Below, in pieces: positions 7,496-14,580 of a stretch of 25,446 bases of DNA. The stretch's first letter is position 1. The number at the start of each line of letters is the position of its first letter. Source of the stretch: Methanoculleus sp. UBA208 (GTDB lineage Archaea > Halobacteriota > Methanomicrobia > Methanomicrobiales > Methanoculleaceae); assembly GCF_002498065.1 (NCBI RefSeq), contig NZ_DAFZ01000082.1, positions 775-26,220 on the forward strand, read 5' to 3'. Under the pieces are notes generated by a model that worked only from the letters and a program-made list of their open reading frames with translations, had not been told where the DNA came from and ran no database searches. Position numbers and translations under genes: made by a program.

Positions 7496-8704
7496 ATGGA
7501 TCATTCCCCCGACCGAGCCCAAAAATCCCAGAAATATCTTGGTGATAAGGGCCTTATCGTCCTGATTGCACTGCTCTCCGCCTTCGTCCCGCTCTCGACC
7601 GATCTCTACCTCCCCGCCCTTCCCGGCATGGGAGACTACTTCGGCGTCTCCGCCGCCCTCACCAACCTGACCCTGATCCTCTTCTTTCTCTTCTTCAGTC
7701 TCGGGCTGCTCTTCTGGGGGCCGCTCTCTGATCGGTACGGGCGACGGCCCGTTCTCCTGGTCGGACTTACCCTTTACATCGCCGCAAGCGCCGCATGCGC
7801 CGCATCGTGGGATATCCCGGTCCTGATCTTCTTCCGCATCCTCCAGGCCGTAGGGGGCAGCGCCGCCTCCGCGGTCGCGATGGCGATGGTCAAAGACGTC
7901 TACGACGGGCGAAAGAGGGAGTCGGTGCTCGCGCTCGTCCAGTCCATGGTCGTCATCTCGCCCGCCGTCGCCCCGGTTCTCGGGGCGTTCATGCTTCCCT
8001 ATACCTCGTGGCGGGGCCTCTTTGCGACGCTCGCCCTCATCGGCATCGTCTCGATGGCCGGCGGCCTCCTCCTCGAAGAGACCGTGCCCTCGCGGTATGC
8101 CGGCACCTTGACGCAGTCCGTCCGCAGGCTCGGGGCCGTGCTTAAAAACCCCGGTTTTGCCTCGCTTCTCATCGTATTCTCGCTCGTGAGCACCGCTTCC
8201 TTAGCGTTCGTCTCCGCGTCTTCGTATATCTACCAGGACGGGTTCGGCCTCTCGGAGCAGTGGTACAGTTTCTACTTCGCCCTCAATGCCGTCGCCCTGA
8301 TATCGGGCCCGTTCTTCTACCTCTGGCTCTCCCGGCACTTCGGCCGCAGGTCGATCGTCGGAGCCGGGTTTGCCGTCATGATTGCCGCAGGCGCACTTGT
8401 CTGCCTCTTCGGGGGCCTTGGCCCCCTGGTCCTTGCCCTTGCCCTCTTCCCGGCCTCCCTGATGGCAAGCTGCGTGCGACCAGGAGGTGCGTTCCTGATG
8501 CTCGACCAGCAGAAGGAGGACACCGGGTCCGCATCCGCCCTGATCAACTGCTCAAGCCTCGTCTTCGGCAGCGCCGGGATGATCCTGGTCTTCCTCGACG
8601 GGAGCAACCTCGTCTTCAGCCTCGGGGCGATCAACGTGGCGGCCGGGGTCGCGTGTCTTCTGGGGTGGACGGCGATCGGGAGGCGGGGGCTGGTGAGGTT
8701 CTGA
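7496..8704 (+). CDS. MFS transporter, Bcr/CflA drug-efflux type
   Basis: This 402-residue protein has about 12 predicted membrane helices. Signatures of the DHA1/Bcr-CflA group are STDLYLPALPGM in the first helix, the MFS motif GPLSDRYGRRPVLLVG between helices 2 and 3, FRILQAVGGSAASAVAMAMVKD (about 117-138) in helices 4-5, and a second-half repeat around SRHFGRRS. Members export small hydrophobic compounds with protons; the substrate here cannot be read from sequence. It lies 42 bp after tRNA-Glu, and the ATG at 7496 lacks a clear ribosome site. The gene stands alone, with no adjacent regulator. Confidence 0.88.
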   Translation: MDHSPDRAQKSQKYLGDKGLIVLIALLSAFVPLSTDLYLPALPGMGDYFGVSAALTNLTLILFFLFFSLGLLFWGPLSDRYGRRPVLLVGLTLYIAASAACAASWDIPVLIFFRILQAVGGSAASAVAMAMVKDVYDGRKRESVLALVQSMVVISPAVAPVLGAFMLPYTSWRGLFATLALIGIVSMAGGLLLEETVPSRYAGTLTQSVRRLGAVLKNPGFASLLIVFSLVSTASLAFVSASSYIYQDGFGLSEQWYSFYFALNAVALISGPFFYLWLSRHFGRRSIVGAGFAVMIAAGALVCLFGGLGPLVLALALFPASLMASCVRPGGAFLMLDQQKEDTGSASALINCSSLVFGSAGMILVFLDGSNLVFSLGAINVAAGVACLLGWTAIGRRGLVRF

Positions 8705-8730
8705 GGAGGCCCTTCCTGCGACGGGAGGAT

Positions 8731-8740
8731 CTAAATACAT
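8731..8740 (+). promoter_or_regulatory. TATA-like element of the vapB antitoxin gene
   Basis: CTAAATACAT is centred about 24 bp before the vapB ATG, consistent with a leaderless transcript. A short CA-rich tract (ACATACACACACA, about 8744-8756) lies between it and the start and replaces any ribosome site. Confidence 0.4.
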
Positions 8741-8758
8741 GCACATACACACACAGGT

Positions 8759-8998
8759 ATGGGAACCAGGACAATCAGTATCAGTGACGACGCATACGAG
8801 AGGCTTTCACGGCTAAAAGGGCCCTCGAATATGAGCTTTTCCGAAGTGATCCTGAAGTACACCCCGCCGAAGAAGAAACTCTCGGAGATCCTCAAAGAAT
8901 TCGGGCCAAACCCCGCGCTGGCCGCCTCAGTCGCGGAAGCCTCGCGCGAGATGAGAAAATCTTCGATGCGAGAGGTCGACTTCGATGCCGACGCTTGA
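8759..8998 (+). CDS. VapB-type antitoxin (DUF217-like)
   Basis: This 79-residue protein starts with TRTISISDDAYERLSRLKG, a ribbon-helix-helix-like DNA-binding segment typical of archaeal VapB/DUF217 antitoxins. NMSFSEVILKY follows, then a charged tail (about 37-79) that would wrap around the toxin. The gene overlaps the following PIN-domain gene by 14 bp, the normal antitoxin-toxin order. The antitoxin looks intact while its toxin is truncated. It may still repress its own promoter or neutralise another VapC; that is inference. Confidence 0.82.
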   Translation: MGTRTISISDDAYERLSRLKGPSNMSFSEVILKYTPPKKKLSEILKEFGPNPALAASVAEASREMRKSSMREVDFDADA

Positions 8999-9290
8999 CA
9001 CGTCCCTGCTCGTCGACCTGATCCGGCACGACCCGGAGGCGATGAGAACACTCGAGGCGATGGAGCAGGAAGGGCTGCCCCTTGCAACCACGGCGATCAA
9101 CGCCCTCGAACTCTACCGCGGAGCGTTCCTCTCGGCATCGATGCAGGAGAACCTCCGGGAAGTCGAAGCGATCATACGGGCGCTGATCGAACTCCCGATC
9201 ACCGACGAGACCTCGATTGCACGGAAAGCGATATCATCGCGGGGCGACCCGGGTATGGGACGGTCCGGGGAAGCAACAACGGCATTCTAA
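8985..9290 (+). pseudogene. Truncated VapC-type PIN-domain toxin
   Basis: The first 85 or so residues are a normal PIN domain: LDTSLLVDLI with the first acidic residue Asp5, and ATTAINALELYRGAF with the conserved Glu. After LPITDETSIARKA (to about 82) the sequence turns into unrelated ISSRGDPGMGRSGEATTAF and stops at 101 residues, where VapC proteins are usually 130-140. In the next frame the same bases read DIIAG, which resembles the third catalytic block D-I-L-I-A. This points to an internal deletion plus frameshift. The third and fourth acidic residues are missing from the reading frame, so the RNase is probably dead. Confidence 0.7.
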
Positions 9291-9311
9291 CGCCATAAAA
9301 ACTCTTTCCGG

Positions 9312-9349
9312 CGATTTATCATGTTAAATCGATGCAAATTCTATAAAAA
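9312..9349 (+). promoter_or_regulatory. Dyad plus TATA box upstream of the acyl-CoA synthetase
   Basis: CGATTTA (9312-9318) and TAAATCG (9325-9331) form a perfect 7-bp inverted repeat with a 6-base spacer. Ten bases further on, TATAAAAA at 9342-9349 is a strong archaeal TATA box. The predicted start near 9370 leaves a leader of about 115 bases. The dyad lies where an activator or repressor could touch the TBP/TFB complex. It could instead end the vapBC transcript, but no T-run follows it directly. The rest of 9350-9486 shows only the leader and a GAGGAG ribosome site. Confidence 0.45.
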
Positions 9350-9486
9350 GGGTGTGAAACCCACGCTGTAAGGTACATTCTTACTTATTGGTTTGAACTT
9401 CCAGGAGACGGTTCACCTGTCAGAGAACACAAACCACAGAAACATAGAGATGCTCGAAGAGGCGTCCACAACATGAGGAGACAATC

Positions 9487-11529
9487 ATGGCAAAGAGAAT
9501 GCTGAGCGAATTTGAATCGTACAATCTCCTGAAACAGTACGGCGTACCGGTCCCCGATCATGCAATCGTCCAGACCGCTGCCGAGGCGGCCAAAGCGGCG
9601 GAGAAGATCGGTTTTCCGGTCGTCATGAAGATCCACTCGCCCCAGATCGTCCATAAGAGCGACGCGGGCGGCGTGATCGTCAGTATCTCGTCAAAACAGG
9701 CCGCTGAGGAGGCGTTCGACAAGATTGTCGGGAATGCGCGGGCATATAACCCCGAAGCCGAGATCAAAGGCGTCATCGTCGAGCAGCAGGCGGCGCCGGG
9801 GCTCGAGCTGATCATCGGCGGGAAGACCGACCCGGCGTTCGGCAAGGTGCTCACCTTCGGTATTGGGGGCACGCTCGTCGAATTGATGAAGGACGTCACC
9901 CTGCGGATCCTCCCGGTCTCCGAGGAGGCGGTCCGGGAGATGGTCCAAGAGATCCACGGCTACCCCATGATCCAGGGCTACCGGGGGATGAAGCCGAGAG
10001 ACGAAGAGACCCTCATGAAAGTCATGTGGGCCATCAACTGCTTTTTTGCCGAGAATACCAACGTCGTGGAGTTCGACATCAACCCGGTCAGGCTGTATGA
10101 GTCCGGGGCCTGCATCGTCGACGCCCGGATCTTCGTCGACGACGAAGCGGTCGAAAAGACGGTGAAGGAGCGGCCGTTCGTACCGATCGAGTACTTCACG
10201 CCCCGGTCGATAGCAGTCATCGGCGCGTCGTCTGAACCCAGGAAGATGGGCTACGCCGTGATGCACAACCTCCTCCACTTCCCGGGGCAACTCTACCCGG
10301 TGAACAACAAGCGCTCCGAGATCCAGGGGCTCAAAGCGTATGCCTCCATCCTTGACATCCCGAGCCCCGTCGATATGGCGGTCATCACCGTCCCGGCAAA
10401 CCACGTGCCGGGCGTGATCGAGGAGTGCGGGCAGAAGGGAGTCGCGATGGCGGTCATCATCACGGCCGGCTTTCGGGAGACGGGAGAGGGAGGAAAGGCG
10501 CTCGAGGACCGGGTCCTCGAGATCGCAAAGGGCTACGGCACGCGGATCGTGGGCCCGAACTGCCTCGGGATGATCATTCCCCCGAAGGGCATCGACACCA
10601 CCTACGTCCACGAATCGCCCAAACCCGGCAACATCGCCTTCATCTCCCAGAGCGGCGCCATCATCAACACGGTCGTCGACTGGAGCATCGCACAGGACAT
10701 CGGGTTCTCCGCCGTCGTCTCGGTAGGGAATCAGGCGGACCTCAACTTCATCGATTACCTCAGGTTCGTGGAGCGCGACCAAAAGACCAAAGGCATCATC
10801 CTCTACATCGAGGAGATCCAGGACGGCAGGACCTTCATGAAGGTGGTCAGCGAGGTCTCGAAGTCCAAGCCCGTCGTGGCGATCAAGTCCGGTTCCTCAG
10901 CGAGAGGCCAGCAGGCGGCCTCGTCCCACACGGGTTCGCTCTCAGGGTCGTACGACGTTTACATGGAAGCCTTCCGCGAGTCCGGCGTGATCCCCGTCCA
11001 CACCCTGACCGGCGCGTTCCAGGTCGCGGAGATGCTGGCGCTCCCGAAAGGCTACCCCCGCGGCAAGCGGGCGGTCGTGATCACGAACGCTGGCGGATTC
11101 TCCGTACTCTCCTCCGACTACGCCGAACGCTACGGCATCGACCTGATCGGCCTGCCGCCGAAGGTCCTCGGGGAACTCAACGATCTCCTGCCCGATTTCT
11201 GGAACAAGGGCAATCCGATCGACCTCCTCGGCGACGCCAACGAAAAGCGGTTCGAGCAGGTCTTCAGCGTGCTCGCCGAACACCAGGACTGCTGGGACAT
11301 CGCGTTCGTGGTCGGATTCCCGAACCTCGTCATCGGCTCAGAGCAGCTGGCAAACCAGATCATCCGGTTCTCGGAGAAGACCGGGAACATGATCGTCGGG
11401 ACGCTGCTCGGCGGCGACTCCATGGAGCGGGGCCGCAAGATCCTCAAGGAGAACGGCATCCCGATCTTCGAGGAACTCGACTTCACCTTCCGGGTGGTGG
11501 GAAGAATTCTCTGGCAGAAGTTCAGGTAA
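9487..11529 (+). CDS. Acetate/acyl-CoA ligase (ADP-forming), beta-alpha fusion
   Basis: This 680-residue enzyme of the ADP-forming acyl-CoA synthetase family interconverts acetyl-CoA (or another acyl-CoA), ADP and phosphate with acid, ATP and CoA. The ATP-grasp (beta) domain comes first (about 1-225), with KIHSPQIVHKSDAGGV carrying the expected phospho-relay His56 and VVEFDINPVRL. The CoA-binding (alpha) domain follows, with FTPRSIAVIGASSEPRKMGY (from about 237), VGPNCLGMI, FISQSGA and the phosphohistidine motif SSHTGSLSG (His481). Better-known single-chain enzymes carry alpha first, so this is the reversed order. RBS GAGGAG is about 8 bases before the ATG. Substrate preference is not readable. 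It converges on the glycosyltransferase with 59 bp between them, including a short T-run near 11553. Confidence 0.92.
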   Translation: MAKRMLSEFESYNLLKQYGVPVPDHAIVQTAAEAAKAAEKIGFPVVMKIHSPQIVHKSDAGGVIVSISSKQAAEEAFDKIVGNARAYNPEAEIKGVIVEQQAAPGLELIIGGKTDPAFGKVLTFGIGGTLVELMKDVTLRILPVSEEAVREMVQEIHGYPMIQGYRGMKPRDEETLMKVMWAINCFFAENTNVVEFDINPVRLYESGACIVDARIFVDDEAVEKTVKERPFVPIEYFTPRSIAVIGASSEPRKMGYAVMHNLLHFPGQLYPVNNKRSEIQGLKAYASILDIPSPVDMAVITVPANHVPGVIEECGQKGVAMAVIITAGFRETGEGGKALEDRVLEIAKGYGTRIVGPNCLGMIIPPKGIDTTYVHESPKPGNIAFISQSGAIINTVVDWSIAQDIGFSAVVSVGNQADLNFIDYLRFVERDQKTKGIILYIEEIQDGRTFMKVVSEVSKSKPVVAIKSGSSARGQQAASSHTGSLSGSYDVYMEAFRESGVIPVHTLTGAFQVAEMLALPKGYPRGKRAVVITNAGGFSVLSSDYAERYGIDLIGLPPKVLGELNDLLPDFWNKGNPIDLLGDANEKRFEQVFSVLAEHQDCWDIAFVVGFPNLVIGSEQLANQIIRFSEKTGNMIVGTLLGGDSMERGRKILKENGIPIFEELDFTFRVVGRILWQKFR

Positions 11530-11588
11530 GGCCTCTCCCGAAACGATCACCCTTTTTGATTCGTCCCGCCGCCTTTATTCCGGAACGG

Positions 11589-13139
11589 TCAGTTTATACC
11601 GCCCCCGGGCATTCGCATGCCGTCCTTGTGCCAGACCACCAGAAACGACGAGAGGACGGCGAGCGTGTAGCAGGCCCAGAAGAGCGGGATTGCCGTGCCG
11701 GAATCCGGCCCTCCCGCGACGAACCGCACGACACCGATAGCCATCGATACCAGGACGGCCGCAATCACGAGAAGGACCGGCGCTATCCTGACCCGGGACC
11801 GGCCGGAGGACCGCAGAACCACTTTCGGTGTCACGACGAACGGCAGGCGCTTCCCGGAGACGGCATACCAGATTGCCCGGGCGTATACAAAAGCGAGCGT
11901 GTTGAAGATAGCCTGCGAGAAAGCGAGGTCGCGCAGGGAGTACTGCCGCTCGCGGATGCTGATGATGACCTGGATCGCGATCACCACCGCAAGCACCACG
12001 GCAAAGACCGGAGGGAGCCATACGGGGAGGATAGGGATACCGAAGATCAACGTGGCGACGGGGAGGAGGAAGAGCGCCAGGTTCACCCCTCCGAGCAGAT
12101 AGATGGAGACGGTCACGAGGAACTCGAGCCAGTGCAGCGCGGTCATGCTTCCGGGCTGCACCACGAACTGCCGGAGGATGGTCCCGAGGAGCTGGGTGTT
12201 CCCGTATGCCCAGCGGAACTGCTGCGTGAAGTACGCAGCGAGGTTCGGCGGCGCGATGCCCTCCGCGTATACGGCGTCGAGGAAGATCCCCCGGCATCCC
12301 CGGAGATGAAACGTGAAAGAAGTGGCGATGTCTTCGGCGATGCACGCCTCGTCCATCCCTCCGATGGCAGCAAGGTGACTCACCCGGAAGATGCAGTTCG
12401 AGCCGGTCAGCATGGCGGTACGGTTGACGCAGAGCCCCCTGCAGACGTGCTTGTTATAGATATGCTGCTGGTAGGAGAACGTGACGCTTATCGGGTCGTG
12501 GGGTTCCGAGCGGAAGAACTGGGGGGTCTGGACGAAAGATACGGTGGGGTCGGCCTCAAGGATCGGAATGAGATCGGCGAGGATCGACGGCTTCACCCTC
12601 TGGTCGGCGTCGATGACCAGGAGGTACGGCGTATCGCCGTCGAGAAGCGGGAGGGCATGGTTGATCGCTCCCGCCTTGAAACCGCTCCTGTGGTTGCGGT
12701 GGAGGTAACGGAGGTTATACCGGCGGGAGATATCCTGCATCGACGCACGTTTTCGTGTGTCCGTGGAGTCGTCCAGGAGGAAGATACAGACATCCCGGTA
12801 GGAGATCGCCGTGCATGCCCGGACGCAGGACTCGACCACGCCGGGCTCCTCGTTGTAGACGGGGATGAAGACTGCGACACGGCAGGACGACGCGCCCGTC
12901 TCCTGCGGTGCAATGGGACGTTCCGCATATGCATAGAGCGACCGCAGGAGGTGATCGGCGTAGCTCACGAACTGGATCACCCCGAACGCGGTTACGCCGA
13001 CCAGGAAGAGGGAGAGGACTCTCGCAAAAAGACTCCACCCGGCACCGGTGAGTATGAGGGACAGGTCCCGGAGGAGGACGAACGTGAGCAGCACCATGAG
13101 CGTGGCGGTAAAGAGTGAGATACGTGCTGCAGTCTTCAT
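11589..13139 (-). CDS. Membrane glycosyltransferase, GT2 cellulose-synthase-like
   Basis: This 516-residue processive GT2-type enzyme has two N-terminal membrane helices (about 8-30 and 38-60). A cytoplasmic catalytic domain has FIPVYNEEP (91-99), LLDDSTD (Asp123/124), VIDADQ (Asp177/179), QTPQFF (204-209), the catalytic-base motif AEDIATS (Glu269-Asp270) and QQFRW (306-310). Several membrane helices follow in two groups (about 325-385 and 460-505). This set (D, DxD, ED, QxxRW) is that of cellulose, hyaluronan and similar polysaccharide synthases. No C-terminal PilZ domain is present. It probably makes and exports an extracellular polysaccharide, product unknown. A GGTGGA ribosome site lies before ATG 13139. 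The leader is highly structured (separate entry). Confidence 0.88.
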   Translation of the reverse strand: MKTAARISLFTATLMVLLTFVLLRDLSLILTGAGWSLFARVLSLFLVGVTAFGVIQFVSYADHLLRSLYAYAERPIAPQETGASSCRVAVFIPVYNEEPGVVESCVRACTAISYRDVCIFLLDDSTDTRKRASMQDISRRYNLRYLHRNHRSGFKAGAINHALPLLDGDTPYLLVIDADQRVKPSILADLIPILEADPTVSFVQTPQFFRSEPHDPISVTFSYQQHIYNKHVCRGLCVNRTAMLTGSNCIFRVSHLAAIGGMDEACIAEDIATSFTFHLRGCRGIFLDAVYAEGIAPPNLAAYFTQQFRWAYGNTQLLGTILRQFVVQPGSMTALHWLEFLVTVSIYLLGGVNLALFLLPVATLIFGIPILPVWLPPVFAVVLAVVIAIQVIISIRERQYSLRDLAFSQAIFNTLAFVYARAIWYAVSGKRLPFVVTPKVVLRSSGRSRVRIAPVLLVIAAVLVSMAIGVVRFVAGGPDSGTAIPLFWACYTLAVLSSFLVVWHKDGMRMPGGGIN

Positions 13140-13158
13140 GGAGGTCCACCGCCGTCTT

Positions 13159-13249
13159 GATGGTATCGTGCAGGGATGCCTCGTGGTTGTAAGGTCTCCG
13201 TAAGCCGGCCCGGGTGCAACGGCATGTGCGAGGCAGTTCGGATACCATC
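13159..13249 (-). ncRNA. Candidate structured 5' leader of the glycosyltransferase gene
   Basis: On the minus strand this leader can form nested stems. P1 is 9 bp, GATGGTATC with GATACCATC (13159-13167 and 13241-13249). P2 is 7 bp, TGCCTCG with CGAGGCA (13177-13183 and 13229-13235). P3 is short, GTTG with CAAC (13186-13189 and 13217-13220). P1 and P2 are joined by an asymmetric internal loop of 9 and 5 bases. The structure ends about 20 bases before the glycosyltransferase start and lies downstream of a TATA candidate. It resembles a riboswitch or protein-binding leader by position and shape; I do not recognise a known class. A DNA-level dyad or an H/ACA-like RNA on the other strand is possible, but no ACA box is seen. 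Confidence 0.4.
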
Positions 13250-13262
13250 CATCATACCGACT

Positions 13263-13270
13263 TACTTAAA
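13263..13270 (-). promoter_or_regulatory. TATA candidate of the glycosyltransferase gene
   Basis: On the minus strand this reads TTTAAGTA. A start about 26 bp downstream, near 13240, would place most of the structured leader in the message (a 5' untranslated region of about 100 bases). Confidence 0.4.
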
Positions 13271-13521
13271 GGTTACGGACATGCCGGCGCCGCAGCCCTC
13301 TGGAATTCCAGAACGGCCTATGCTGATATTCCTCATCTGCTGAGAGTAACCGCCTTTAATCCCCTCAAGGTGCCTTGCATGCGGGCATGATCGGATCGGC
13401 CCGAATCCGGGCATCCGGACGGCTCACGGCGGCTGAAGGTGCAACGGAGGCAGTATGCCGCACGGCCGCCGGCCACCGACACTATGAAATAGATCGCTTT
13501 CCTCTCTGACGAGTGATACCT

Positions 13522-14154
13522 ATGGCTGTACAGAAGATGGCAACCGCACCGTTGAAGAAGTATGAACTGCCGCCCCTGCCCTATGCGCCGGATGCTCTCG
13601 AGCCGCATATCTCAAAGGAGCAGCTCTCCCTGCATCACGACAAGCACCACCAGGGTTACGTGACCGGGGCGAACGCCGATCTTGAGAAACTGGAGAAGGC
13701 GCGGCAGGAAGGCACCGAAGTCGATATGAAAGCGCTGTTGAAGGAACTCTCGTTCAACATCGGCGGCCACGTCCTGCACGACCTCTTCTGGCCGACCATG
13801 GCGCCGGCCGGGAAGGGCGGCGGCGGGACTCCGGGCGGCGCCCTTGCGGATCGGATCGACCAGGAATGGGGTTCCTTCGACCGGTTCAAGGCCGAGTTCA
13901 CGAAAGCTGCTTCAAGCGTCGAGGGATCCGGGTGGGCAGCACTCGCGTACTGCACCATGACGAACCGCCCCATGATCATGCAGATCGAGAAGCACAACAA
14001 TCACGTCTACCCCACGTTCCGGATCCTGATGGTGCTCGATATGTGGGAGCACGCCTATTATGTCGACCGCAGGAACAACAAGGGTCAGTTCATCGACGCG
14101 TTCTGGAACGTCGTGAACTGGGACATGGTGAACAAACGGCTTGAAAACCTTTAA
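13522..14154 (+). CDS. sod: Superoxide dismutase (Fe/Mn family)
   Basis: This 210-residue cytoplasmic enzyme dismutes superoxide to oxygen and peroxide. The metal ligands are in place: His38 in SLHHDKHHQGYV, His86 in GGHVLHDLFW, and Asp173 and His177 in VLDMWEHAYY. The family motif DAFWNVVNWDMV is near the end. Fe or Mn cannot be told apart from sequence. A GTG at 13513 is in frame, but ATG 13522 follows GAGTGAT, which fits the methanogen ribosome site GGTGAT, so 13522 is preferred. A weak TATA-like ACTATGAAATAG lies about 35 bp upstream (13481-13492). CTTTTT follows the stop closely and may end the transcript. It is a monocistronic oxygen-defence gene in an anaerobe. Confidence 0.95.
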   Translation: MAVQKMATAPLKKYELPPLPYAPDALEPHISKEQLSLHHDKHHQGYVTGANADLEKLEKARQEGTEVDMKALLKELSFNIGGHVLHDLFWPTMAPAGKGGGGTPGGALADRIDQEWGSFDRFKAEFTKAASSVEGSGWAALAYCTMTNRPMIMQIEKHNNHVYPTFRILMVLDMWEHAYYVDRRNNKGQFIDAFWNVVNWDMVNKRLENL

Positions 14155-14409
14155 CCCTCTCTTTTTCACCCGTGAAGAGGCGGAGAATGAGCGCATCCCG
14201 GTGCAGGACAGAAAACACCGCCTCCGGCTGATTTTCGACGCTCTCCGCCTTCCGAAGGCCCGGGGATGTGTAACCGCCGCCTCAGGCAGGAACCGGTAGC
14301 CGCCAGGGCCCGTCGACCCCGCAGGCGCCGTGTGAATCTCCCCATCCAAACCATTAAGTAGTCGCCGCAAGAGGATTACCCCGCGACGTTATCAGGAAGG
14401 GGGGAAGTA
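14155..14409. other. Intergenic region between sod and the HdrD-like locus
   Basis: No supportable gene is seen. A T-run (14161-14166) just after sod could be its terminator. A bulged inverted repeat pairs AGGCGGAG and AGCG (14178-14193) with CGCT and CTCCGCCT (14239-14250), and a smaller CGGTG/CACCG pair is nested inside. In GC-rich DNA such repeats arise by chance fairly often. CATTAAGTAG at 14352-14361 is a possible TATA element for the genes downstream. GGAAGGGGGG at 14395-14404 is a strong purine-rich ribosome-site candidate before ATG 14410. Confidence 0.4.
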
Positions 14410-14580
14410 ATGGATCGACACCGCTGGTGCAACACTCTTAGTCTCAACTGCGCTTACTCTCCCGGGAGAGAGTTGACCCCGTGTTCTCACATGCACGGAG
14501 GGGCCTGCCCCAGGCCATACCACCCTCCGGGCAGGCTGCATGCGTATCCGGGCGGCGCAGGGATCAGCCATGCTCGATAG
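14410..14580 (+). CDS. Candidate 56-residue Cys/His-rich small protein
   Basis: This short frame starts with ATG 14410 after a strong GGAAGGGGGG ribosome site. It ends at TAG 14578-14580, overlapping the likely start of the HdrD-like gene (ATG 14570) by 11 bases, as in translationally coupled pairs. The product starts MDRHRWCNTLSLNCAY and has Cys at 7, 14, 25 and 33 and His at 4, 27, 29, 38, 44 and 54. Roughly two thirds of its codons end in G or C, somewhat below the neighbouring genes. I recognise no family. It could be a metal-binding partner of the iron-sulfur protein, a regulatory upstream frame sensing cysteine supply, or chance. The same DNA also forms strong hairpins. Confidence 0.4.
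   Translation: MDRHRWCNTLSLNCAYSPGRELTPCSHMHGGACPRPYHPPGRLHAYPGGAGISHAR
14444..14529 (+). promoter_or_regulatory. Hairpin-rich leader before the HdrD-like gene
   Basis: Two compact inverted repeats lie 40-125 bases before ATG 14570. The first is CTCTCCCGGGAGAG (14457-14470), a perfect 14-bp palindrome flanked by TCAACT (14444-14449) and AGTTGA (14471-14476). The second pairs CGGAGGG (14496-14502) with CCCTCCG (14523-14529) around a tight inner hairpin GCCTG-CCC-CAGGC (14503-14515). In RNA these would be stable and could control translation of the downstream gene. They lie inside the candidate small frame, so a ribosome translating it would melt them. Confidence 0.4.

Noticed and set aside
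8744..8756. CA-repeat microsatellite before vapB
   Set aside because: It is only a few units long and is better read as the short leader region.
10425..13118. An 897-codon plus-strand open frame crossing the end of the acyl-CoA ligase and the whole glycosyltransferase region
   Set aside because: Its product is Arg/Gly/Pro/Asp-rich low-complexity sequence without motifs, while the ligase and glycosyltransferase in the other frames carry complete family signatures. It is a GC-rich shadow frame.
13159..13249. H/ACA guide RNA on the plus strand
   Set aside because: Stem and pocket geometry are roughly right, but no ACA box follows the lower stem and no K-turn motif is seen.
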